Assembly (NCBI GenBank): GCA_003602535.1
Contig: QQSA01000066.1
Span: 1 to 11,677, forward strand
Source of the DNA: Candidatus Poseidoniales archaeon
GTDB taxonomy: Archaea > Thermoplasmatota > Poseidoniia > Poseidoniales > Poseidoniaceae
DNA length: 11,677 bases
Direction: 5' to 3'
The position numbers were made by a program, and so were the translations under genes. Numbering within the stretch: the first letter of the stretch is position 1; every line of letters starts with the position of its first letter. Positions 1-6,154 of the stretch are shown in pieces. The notes under the pieces were generated by a model. The model worked only from the letters and a program-made list of their open reading frames with translations, was not told the DNA's origin and searched no databases.

Positions 1-150
1 ACATCGACGTCCGCCTATGGGAACCAATGGACCGGCTGAGCCGCCCCTCGGTGTTCGGACCGCCATTTGCGATTTGCGGAAGAGGGCACGCAAACTCCCC
101 TCCTATCCCAGCAAGCCGTACCGCCCGACCGTTTTGAACCCACCGAATAG
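1..150. other. GC-rich stretch without a convincing gene; possible edge of a structured RNA
   Basis: Ninety-four of the first 150 bases are G or C, against 23 of 60 in the neighbouring coding stretch 181-240. The change to AT-rich DNA is sharp, near the stop codon of the ccmE-like gene. Three small hairpins are visible: 33-43 (CGGC, loop TGA, GCCG), 49-62 (CGGT, 6-base loop, ACCG) and 73-94 (TTTGCG, 10-base loop, CGCAAA). In AT-rich archaeal genomes such islands are often stable RNA genes such as SRP RNA or RNase P RNA. I looked for the SRP helix 8 motif, the RNase P conserved core and tRNA arms on both strands and found no convincing match. Two plus-strand frames stay open through much of it, which GC-rich DNA does by chance, and neither gives a recognisable protein. 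The rest of any RNA would lie outside the window. Confidence 0.35.
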
Positions 151-160
151 TAAATTCAGA

Positions 161-547
161 TTATTCAGACTCTTCTTCGTACTTTGATGGGCAACTTGTC
201 TTGATTACTTCAGCTTCGAAAACCCATTCTCCATTCTTTTCGACAAGAATTCCTTCAGCATAGATGGTACGATTATCATCTAATCCACCCGATGTTTGGG
301 CATTACTAAAATCAATTAAAAGTTGATTATCTTCTCCATGAATGATAAATGTGGATGTATTGTTATTGATCGACCCATCAAGAACTTCGCCTCTAATGGC
401 AATTTCTCGCCCTTCAAGACTCTCTGGGTCTTCCATTACCTCATCGATACTTTTTGTGGCCTCAGGGGCCTCTAATAGCAAAGTTGCGGCAAGTGCAATA
501 GTAAGCACAGCTCCAATAACTAATAGACGAGTTCTGTGTGTAAACAT
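161..547 (-). CDS. ccmE: CcmE-like heme chaperone, Cys (CxxxY) type
   Basis: This 128-residue protein has one N-terminal membrane segment (about residues 8-26), then a small OB-fold-like beta domain. Its pattern is that of CcmE: residues 30-50 (IDEV, LEGREIAIRGEV, GSI), then FxIxG, LxxxF, xYAEGxL and FEAEVIKTSCPSKYE. CcmE takes heme from CcmC and passes it to the CcmFH ligase for cytochrome c maturation outside the cytoplasmic membrane. Classical CcmE binds heme covalently through His in an HxxxY motif. Here that position is Cys119 with Tyr123 (CPSKY), the variant known from archaea and sulfate reducers. The ATG at 547 follows directly on the pyrD stop (TGA then ATG), and a GGAGG site lies six bases upstream inside pyrD, so translation is probably coupled. 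No other ccm gene is in the window. Identification rests on motif reading; a general OB-fold membrane protein is the alternative. Confidence 0.82.
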   Translation of the reverse strand: MFTHRTRLLVIGAVLTIALAATLLLEAPEATKSIDEVMEDPESLEGREIAIRGEVLDGSINNNTSTFIIHGEDNQLLIDFSNAQTSGGLDDNRTIYAEGILVEKNGEWVFEAEVIKTSCPSKYEEESE

Positions 548-1639
548 TCAACCCCTCCTAGCAATTCCAATCGCCTGTTCAAGACTTGTAAAACCCTGAG
601 CTTTCATCTTTTTATCCAAACCATTGACAATTTTTTTGATTACACTTGCACCTTGGAAAACCATTGCCGAATAAATTTGTAGTAAACTCGCTCCATTGAT
701 GATTTTCTCCCAAGCATCCTCTGCAGAGCTAATGCCTCCGACCCCAATAATCGGCCAGTCTCCATCTGTATGATCTGCAATTAATCGGATAACCTGAGTT
801 GATCTTGATGACAATGGTTTACCAGAAAGACCGCCTGTTTCATCCATTGTTTTCGAATCGTCAGGTCGTTCGATTGTTGTATTTGTTGCGATTATCCCTG
901 CACAACCTAGGCTGCGTGCAGTATCAACAATCGAACGTATTTGCATATCTTCGAGGTCAGGTGCAATCTTAATCAATACAGGTTTTTCACCAGAGTATTT
1001 TTGCACTTCGACGATTATACGAGCCAAATCTTCATCCTTTTGCAATTCACGAAGGTTAGGCGTGTTAGGTGATGAAACATTAATCACAAAACCATCGACA
1101 TAAGGTTCACACCTGGATACTGTTGTTGCATAATCGAGATGAGCATCTTCTAAAGTTGTAATTTTAGATTTGCCAACATTAAGAAATAGAGGAATATTTG
1201 GTTTACTCGACTTTGCAAGATGTGATGCCATTTTTTCACTGCCAGGATTATTGAAACCCATTCGATTTACTAGAGCATTATGGTTAGAAGATCTGAACAT
1301 TCGAGGCTTGGGATTTCCAGATTGTTCATGTTCAGTAATTCCTCCGACCTCTATGAAACCGAAACCTAAAGTTTCCCAACCTCGCATTGCTTCGGCTTTT
1401 TTGTCCATTCCAGCTGCTAAGCCTAGTGGATTTGAAAAATTCATTCCCAAACATTCCGTTTCGACTTTACGAGGCCTATACAATACTCGTAACATCATTC
1501 GTCCGAGGAATGTAAATGTTACAAATCTAAGACCAAGAAGAGCACGTGAATGAGCTTTCTCACTATCCATAAGAGCCAATATGGGGCGAGCGATTAGAGA
1601 ATATCCTAGCCCCATTGACCAATACGCTGTGAGGGGCAT
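548..1639 (-). CDS. pyrD: Dihydroorotate dehydrogenase, class 2 (quinone-dependent)
   Basis: The enzyme oxidises dihydroorotate to orotate in pyrimidine synthesis, with FMN as cofactor and membrane quinone as acceptor. The 363-residue length and an N-terminal extension of about 55 residues before the barrel (with ARPILALMDSEKAH) are typical of the membrane-associated class 2 form. Visible landmarks are NPLGLAAGMDK at 70-80, RMGFNNPG at 126-133, and INVSSPNTPNLR at 186-197, which holds the class 2 catalytic Ser (189/190). LIKIAPD (222-228), TNTT (252-255), GLSGKPL (270-276), GVGGI (299-303) and QIYSAM (321-326) form the FMN site. The start is uncertain: Met9 (codon at 1613-1615) would also give a good class 2 N-terminus. 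The gene is divergent from the small gene at 1660, only 20 bases away, so any promoter must overlap that reading frame. The stop abuts the ccmE-like start, giving a two-gene operon. Confidence 0.95.
   Translation of the reverse strand: MPLTAYWSMGLGYSLIARPILALMDSEKAHSRALLGLRFVTFTFLGRMMLRVLYRPRKVETECLGMNFSNPLGLAAGMDKKAEAMRGWETLGFGFIEVGGITEHEQSGNPKPRMFRSSNHNALVNRMGFNNPGSEKMASHLAKSSKPNIPLFLNVGKSKITTLEDAHLDYATTVSRCEPYVDGFVINVSSPNTPNLRELQKDEDLARIIVEVQKYSGEKPVLIKIAPDLEDMQIRSIVDTARSLGCAGIIATNTTIERPDDSKTMDETGGLSGKPLSSRSTQVIRLIADHTDGDWPIIGVGGISSAEDAWEKIINGASLLQIYSAMVFQGASVIKKIVNGLDKKMKAQGFTSLEQAIGIARRG
554..558 (-). promoter_or_regulatory. Shine-Dalgarno site of the ccmE-like gene
   Basis: GGAGG on the minus strand lies six bases before the ATG at 547 and sits inside the last codons of pyrD (Ala-Arg-Arg-Gly, stop). 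It supports the chosen start and translational coupling of the two genes. Confidence 0.75.
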
Positions 1640-1659
1640 CCTTCAAGTCTTGCCCTGTC

Positions 1660-2055
1660 ATGGACTGTAATGTGGACATGAATGACCCTCGTTGGCCATC
1701 TCTGCGCGAGGCGGCGAGAAGATTCCTTAGGGAAGATAATTGTGTACTCATATTACCTGAAAAATACATAGAAAGTGGTTGGGAAATAGTTCAAGCAATT
1801 TCTGATAATATACCATCAAGAATAGAATTTCCTGAGATTAAACCAGGAGAATTTCAAATTACGGGCATTGCACATTTCGGACAAACTCAGCCATCGATAG
1901 ATATTTGTTGGGTTCCGAATTGTAGTTGGGAAGATTTCAAGATTCAAGTTCTCGACCTTCTAGAGGCTGGTTATCCAGGCTGTGTTGGATGTGGAGGTCC
2001 CGGGTCGGAAGAAGAATGGAATGAGCAATCTCGAAGGAGCCAATTTGTCAACTAA
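1660..2055 (+). CDS. Hypothetical protein with C-terminal CxxC
   Basis: I do not recognise this 131-residue soluble protein. It has an N-terminal helical, Arg-rich stretch (residues 11-25), a beta-rich middle (GEFQITGIAHFG, then SIDICWVPNCSWEDF) and a short helix ending in GYPGCVGCGG. There are six Cys, at 3, 28, 83, 88, 108 and 111, and the C108-x-x-C111 pair with its Gly surroundings could bind metal or act in redox chemistry, but this is inference. No signal peptide or membrane helix is seen. The frame shows the AT-rich third positions of the neighbouring genes and ends in an AT-palindrome with a T run, which argues that it is real. Met7 (1678) is an alternative start and would leave more room for promoters between it and the divergent pyrD. 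No Shine-Dalgarno site is evident at either start. Confidence 0.7.
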   Translation: MDCNVDMNDPRWPSLREAARRFLREDNCVLILPEKYIESGWEIVQAISDNIPSRIEFPEIKPGEFQITGIAHFGQTQPSIDICWVPNCSWEDFKIQVLDLLEAGYPGCVGCGGPGSEEEWNEQSRRSQFVN

Positions 2056-2073
2056 AAAAATATCATATTTTTT
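2055..2073 (+). terminator. AT-only palindrome with T6 run, probable terminator
   Basis: AAAAAATAT-C-ATATTTTTT is a perfect inverted repeat (9-base arms around a single C) that begins in the TAA stop of the preceding gene. On the plus strand it ends in six T, and oligo-T on the non-template strand is the usual archaeal termination signal. Being symmetrical, it would present the same signal to transcripts from the other side. Confidence 0.55.
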
Positions 2074-2093
2074 ACAGGTACTATAGTACCTGT
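2074..2093. repeat. Perfect 20-base palindrome upstream of the topoisomerase gene
   Basis: ACAGGTACTATAGTACCTGT reads the same on both strands over all 20 bases and starts right after the T run of the preceding AT palindrome. As RNA it could form an 8-pair stem with a TATA loop; as DNA it could be a dimeric regulator site. Its centre (CTATAG) also resembles a TATA element, which would put a transcription start about 40 bases before the topoisomerase ATG. No protein binding can be shown from sequence. Confidence 0.6.
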
Positions 2094-2094
2094 T

Positions 2095-2137
2095 GGAAAA
2101 CCACACAATCCGAGACTTCAAGTATCGTCGGTTTTCC
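2095..2137. repeat. Inverted repeat in the topoisomerase leader
   Basis: GGAAAACC at 2095-2102 is repeated inverted as GGTTTTCC at 2130-2137, with 27 bases between. If the leader is transcribed this could pair and leave only 11 unpaired bases before the ATG at 2149. No Shine-Dalgarno site is visible here. Chance is possible for 8-base arms at this spacing. Confidence 0.35.
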
Positions 2138-2148
2138 CCAGCGGAATC

Positions 2149-4899
2149 ATGCCAGTTGTCATCATCGCTGAGAAGCCAAGTGTTGCGGCTGACATTGCCA
2201 AGGTTTTGGGCGCAAGTTCGAAACAAGAAACTCACTGGCAATCAGAATCGATCTGGGTAACATGGGCAGTAGGACATCTACTAGAATTGAAAACTCCAGA
2301 AGAATATGATGAGTCATTCAAGAATTGGAGGAAATCGATCGATAAACTTCCTTTTATCCCAGACAAGTTTGAACTAAAACCAATTACTGGCAGGGGATCA
2401 AACAGGAAGCAGTTGACTGCAATAAAAAAGATGATTACAAGCAAAGAATGCTCAGAAGTGGTCAATGCTTGTGACGCTGCTAGAGAAGGAGAACTAATCT
2501 TTCGTAGAATTGTAGAATATGCCAAAGTGAAGTCGCCAATGAGTCGCATGTGGCTGCAATCATTAACCACTGAAGCAATACAATCTGCATGGGATAACCG
2601 TGCTGCGTCAGAAGATTATGGACCTTTGAGGGATGCAGCAATATCTAGAGCTGAAGCAGATTGGATTATCGGTATGAATGGTTCAAGAGTTGCTGCGACA
2701 TTCTTGCGTACCAGTCGTAATGACAAAAAATCTCTTTCATTAGGTCGTGTTCAAACTGCTACTTTAGCAATGATTGTTGAACATGAATTAGAAATTTTAT
2801 CACACAACCCGGAACCATTCTGGGAACTTGAAGCAGAATTTACTAGTGGTGACGCAAAATGGACCGGGCGCTGGGAACGCAGTGGTCACAAGGACAATCC
2901 AGATAACCCAGAATTAAAAGCACATAGAATTATGGAGAAAAGTGAGAAAGAAGCAATTCAAGAAGTTCTTGGTAGCGATGGAGATTTTACCGTCAAACAA
3001 AATGATCGTGATTCTATCGAAAAACCCCCACTTAACTTTGATCTGACGAGTTTGCAACGTGAAGCAAATAATATGTGGTCTTGGGCAGCAAAGCGAACAT
3101 TATCAGTAGCTCAAGAATTGTATGACACTCACAAATTGACTACTTATCCAAGAACTGACTCTAGGCACCTCCCAGAAGACATGATGGAATCGATTTCGAA
3201 GACTATTCGTCAATTAGGAGCCCAAGACAAATTGAATTCTCATTCCCAACGTTTAATTGATAATGGTCTAAAAAATGTCAAACGAAATTTCGATAATTCA
3301 AAGGTCTCAGATCACTTTGCAATTATTCCTACTGGCAAAATTCCATCCGGCAATTTGAGCTCAGACGCAGCTAAATTATACGATCTAATTTCGAGACAAT
3401 TTCTATCTTCATTCCATCCAGAATCTGTTTGGAAAGTAGAAAAAAGAATTGCTTCAAAAGATGGACATAACTTTGTGAAGGAAGCAAGGAGTATAACCCA
3501 AGAGGGATGGAGAGCAGTAAGGCCAAAGAAGCAAAATCTTCCAGAGGGATGGGGTGTTTTATCCTCCAACCCAGGACCTGCTAATTTAGAATCACACGAA
3601 TTCAAAGAGGAAAAGACCAAACCTACTGGTAGGTTAAAGGAAGCAGGTTTGCTAAGATTGATGGAGCATGCTGGCAAAAAAATCGAAGATGAAGACATGG
3701 CAGCTGCTATGAAAGGAAAGGGACTTGGAACCCCTGCCACCAGGGCAGATACCATTGAAAAATTGATTTCTAGAGAATTTATTGGTCGTGGAAAAGGAGG
3801 TTCACTCAGAGCTACCCCTCACGGAATTAAGATGATTGACATTTTGCGAAGAATACCTGTTGAATGGATTACTTCTGCAGAATTAACTGGCGATATGGAA
3901 TCAAAACTCGACGGGGTCCAGAAGGGCACCCATCAAAGAACATCATACATGACTACAATCAGAGAAATTGTTCAGGAAATGGTCGATAAGATTCGTGATC
4001 ATGATCGTTCAGAATTATATTCATCGGACAAACCACTTGGAAAATGCCCATTATGTGATGGAAATGTCGGAGAGACTGTTCTATCTTACATCTGCGATAA
4101 AAATGAAGGCAGAGACAAGGGTTGTTCGTTCGTTATGTGGAAAGATTCTAGCGGCCGATGGTTTGACAGAAATACAACTTCAAGGCTGTTAGAAAATAAA
4201 TCGATTGAAAAATTGCATGGATTCTTTGCAAGAGATGGAAGCCCATACGAAGTTTCTGTAGGTATAGATAAAGATGGGAAAGTGAATATCGCAGGAAATA
4301 GTGCCGAAACTACAAGTTCTGATGATGAAGAACTGTGTCCTTGTCCAAAATGTGATCAGGGAGTTATCAGAATTGGTGAGAAGGCATATGCATGTGACAA
4401 TGCTGAATGTAAATTCCGTGGACTTGGAATGAATATATGCAAACGCGATATTTCTGTTGCTGAGGCAAAAAAGATTCTGACTGAAGGCAAATCTGATTTG
4501 ATCGAGGATTTCACTTCAAAACGTGGAAAGCCATTCCCTGCATATTTAGTCTTAGAAGCAAACAAAGTTGGATTTGAGTTCCCACCAAGAGCTCCTCCCG
4601 CAGATGCAACAAGATTCCCAGTTGTAGAAGGAATAGTTGCAATGTGTAAGAAACATAATGTCGGAATCATCGAAACTGAAACTCATTACCAGTCCGAACC
4701 AAATTCCGAAGGCTGTAAAATTTCAATCATGAGAGAAGTTAGCAAGCGTGTAATTACTCGTGAAGAAGCTAAAGAACTGGTTGAAAATAAGAAAGTTGGC
4801 CCATTTGATGATTTTACATCCAAGGCCGGTAAACCATTCTCTGCGACCTTGTATCTGAAGGGCAATGAATCGGTAGGATATCGCTTCGCTAAGCGTTAA
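2149..4899 (+). CDS. topB: Type IA DNA topoisomerase, topoisomerase III type
   Basis: This 916-residue enzyme cuts and rejoins single DNA strands through a 5'-phosphotyrosine link, relaxing or decatenating DNA. The TOPRIM domain starts at once (VVIIAEKPSVAADIAKVLGA, Glu8) and holds CDAAREGELIFR, with Asp109 and Glu113. The catalytic Tyr is Tyr333 in LTTYPRTDSRHLP, with Arg335 next to it. The AEKPS start and DAxREGELIFR motif are of the topoisomerase III (TopB) type. The tail has a first zinc-ribbon-like module (Cys633, 636, 649, 659) and a second Cys-rich one (Cys730, 732, 735, 749, 754). Two copies of the topoisomerase C-terminal repeat follow, with FTSKxGKPF at 788-796 and 889-897. The ATG at 2149 places the first TOPRIM strand at the N-terminus as expected. 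Archaeal annotations may call it topoisomerase I (topA). Confidence 0.93.
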   Translation: MPVVIIAEKPSVAADIAKVLGASSKQETHWQSESIWVTWAVGHLLELKTPEEYDESFKNWRKSIDKLPFIPDKFELKPITGRGSNRKQLTAIKKMITSKECSEVVNACDAAREGELIFRRIVEYAKVKSPMSRMWLQSLTTEAIQSAWDNRAASEDYGPLRDAAISRAEADWIIGMNGSRVAATFLRTSRNDKKSLSLGRVQTATLAMIVEHELEILSHNPEPFWELEAEFTSGDAKWTGRWERSGHKDNPDNPELKAHRIMEKSEKEAIQEVLGSDGDFTVKQNDRDSIEKPPLNFDLTSLQREANNMWSWAAKRTLSVAQELYDTHKLTTYPRTDSRHLPEDMMESISKTIRQLGAQDKLNSHSQRLIDNGLKNVKRNFDNSKVSDHFAIIPTGKIPSGNLSSDAAKLYDLISRQFLSSFHPESVWKVEKRIASKDGHNFVKEARSITQEGWRAVRPKKQNLPEGWGVLSSNPGPANLESHEFKEEKTKPTGRLKEAGLLRLMEHAGKKIEDEDMAAAMKGKGLGTPATRADTIEKLISREFIGRGKGGSLRATPHGIKMIDILRRIPVEWITSAELTGDMESKLDGVQKGTHQRTSYMTTIREIVQEMVDKIRDHDRSELYSSDKPLGKCPLCDGNVGETVLSYICDKNEGRDKGCSFVMWKDSSGRWFDRNTTSRLLENKSIEKLHGFFARDGSPYEVSVGIDKDGKVNIAGNSAETTSSDDEELCPCPKCDQGVIRIGEKAYACDNAECKFRGLGMNICKRDISVAEAKKILTEGKSDLIEDFTSKRGKPFPAYLVLEANKVGFEFPPRAPPADATRFPVVEGIVAMCKKHNVGIIETETHYQSEPNSEGCKISIMREVSKRVITREEAKELVENKKVGPFDDFTSKAGKPFSATLYLKGNESVGYRFAKR

Positions 4900-4920
4900 G
4901 AAGGCACAACCTTGACATTA

Positions 4921-4939
4921 GTGATGCTCTCAGTATCAC
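4921..4939 (+). promoter_or_regulatory. Hairpin just before the reductase start
   Basis: GTGATGCT and AGTATCAC pair (eight pairs including one G-U) around a CTC loop and end three bases before the ATG at 4943. It could act as a translation-control stem, an RNA-processing site or an inter-gene terminator; there is no T run after it. No Shine-Dalgarno site is visible for the downstream gene, so this structure lies where the ribosome would load. Confidence 0.4.
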
Positions 4940-4942
4940 CTG

Positions 4943-6142
4943 ATGTACCAAGTTGTTATCATCGGCGCCGGCCCAGTCGGTGGGCGATTAGCAACGGAAT
5001 TGTCATTACGCGGAATATCTACGCTAATGGTTGAAGAGCATGCTGAAATCGGTCGACCATTTCAATGTGCAGGCTTGGTAAATCCCCCAGCCATGGAGAG
5101 GGTTAATCTGCAAGAAACTATTCTTCAAAATGTAGATGGGGCATTAATTCATTCTCCATCAGGAATAATGGTGCCAGTTGGTAAAGATGGTCGAACAAGA
5201 ACTCACGTAGTATGTCGAAAAAAGTTTGATCAAGGTGTTGTTGCTCAAGCGATGGATGCAGGAGCGCACCTATGGTTACTATCAAAACCACTTGACGCTG
5301 TTGTAACCAACGAATGTGTAGAGGTAAAGATTGAGCGGGAAGGGGAAGTTATCGACATCAAATGCGATTTGCTAATTGGTGCTGATGGAGCTCATTCCTG
5401 GACTCGTAGACATTTCAAATTGGGACGACCTAAAGAAATGATGATCGGTTTTCAAGCAGACGTTAGTGGCCTTACTGGCAAGGATAACTGGCTTGAAATG
5501 TATACTGGGAAGGATGTTGCTCCAGGATTATTCGCATGGGTGATTCCAACAGGGGATAATACTCATCGCATTGGAGTTTGGTCAAGACCCCAAGATCTTG
5601 AGGGACGCAGTGTAGAACAATGCTATGACGCTCTTCTTGAACATCCATTATGGAAACAAAGATTCTCTGGAGTAAAGGAAATCGCAAGGTATTGTGGCCC
5701 TGTTCCATGCGGAGTCATAAAGAAGCCATTCAAGGATAGAGTGATGGTAATTGGAGATGCTGCAGGCATGGCTAAACCTACTACTGGAGGGGGTATCGGC
5801 CCAGGGTTTAGACAAGTTGATGCAATAATTGAAAATTTGGTGAAAGCAATTGGAAAAGGAAGGTTGCGCTCTAGTGATTTATCTTCAGTGTGCAAACCAT
5901 TCAAGGCTTTTAGGAAGGAGCAAGCGAGAGCTAAAGCATTGCGTGATTTACTTGTTACAATACCGGATGATGAGGAATTAGATGCGCATTTCAGAATGTT
6001 CAATCGTCCTGAAATATTAGAATTAATCAATATTGAAGGTGATATCGAACATCCTGTTCCACTGGGAATGACATTGCTTCGTAAAGTTCCAGAGTTTAGG
6101 AAATTAGCAGTTAAGGCCGGTTTCAAGTTATTGTTTGCATAA
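4943..6142 (+). CDS. Geranylgeranyl reductase family FAD-dependent protein
   Basis: The family saturates double bonds of isoprenoid chains; in archaea it reduces the geranylgeranyl groups of membrane ether lipids, and relatives act on menaquinone side chains or chlorophyll. The 399-residue protein opens with the FAD Rossmann motif GAGPVGG (8-14), with Glu31 at the end of the second strand. RPFQCAGLV follows (38-46, Cys42 at the place of the family's CxG element). LIGADGAHSW is the usual mid-domain motif, and VIGDAAGMAKPTTGGGIGPG (GDAAG at 271-275) is the C-terminal FAD motif with the family's TGGGI segment. The gene lies 43 bases after the topoisomerase and 12 bases before an unknown membrane protein, with which it is probably cotranscribed. 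The exact substrate cannot be read from sequence. Confidence 0.88.
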   Translation: MYQVVIIGAGPVGGRLATELSLRGISTLMVEEHAEIGRPFQCAGLVNPPAMERVNLQETILQNVDGALIHSPSGIMVPVGKDGRTRTHVVCRKKFDQGVVAQAMDAGAHLWLLSKPLDAVVTNECVEVKIEREGEVIDIKCDLLIGADGAHSWTRRHFKLGRPKEMMIGFQADVSGLTGKDNWLEMYTGKDVAPGLFAWVIPTGDNTHRIGVWSRPQDLEGRSVEQCYDALLEHPLWKQRFSGVKEIARYCGPVPCGVIKKPFKDRVMVIGDAAGMAKPTTGGGIGPGFRQVDAIIENLVKAIGKGRLRSSDLSSVCKPFKAFRKEQARAKALRDLLVTIPDDEELDAHFRMFNRPEILELINIEGDIEHPVPLGMTLLRKVPEFRKLAVKAGFKLLFA

Positions 6143-6148
6143 GGAGGG
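6143..6148 (+). promoter_or_regulatory. Shine-Dalgarno site of the two-helix membrane protein gene
   Basis: GGAGGG follows directly after the reductase stop codon (6140-6142) and is six bases before the ATG at 6155. An earlier ATG at 6151 is out of frame with the downstream gene and does not suit this spacing, so 6155 is the preferred start. Confidence 0.75.
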
Positions 6149-6154
6149 AGATGA

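Noticed and set aside
1..160. Reading the GC-rich block as SRP RNA, RNase P RNA or a tRNA, prompted by GCAAACTCC, AGCAAGCC and, on the minus strand, GGTTCAAA
   Set aside because: The scattered matches are not in the arrangement of any of these RNAs: the flanking stems do not pair, and neither the RNase P 5' and 3' core segments nor the SRP helix 8 loop is present.
2..187. Open plus-strand frame of about 60 codons at the window edge
   Set aside because: Two plus-strand frames stay open in this GC-rich stretch, as expected by chance. The encoded residues resemble nothing known, codon use differs from the neighbours, and this frame runs antisense into the ccmE-like gene.
2082..2087. CTATAG at the palindrome centre as a definite TATA box
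   Set aside because: A palindrome with this centre gives such a match automatically; without a purine-rich BRE or a mapped start it is only a possibility.
3312..3755. Minus-strand open frame of 147 codons within the topoisomerase gene
   Set aside because: It lies wholly inside a well-supported gene on the other strand, and its product is low-complexity (Ser/Leu/Pro) with no motif.
5623..6126. Minus-strand open frame of 167 codons within the reductase gene
   Set aside because: It is a shadow of the reductase, which has clear FAD motifs over the same bases.
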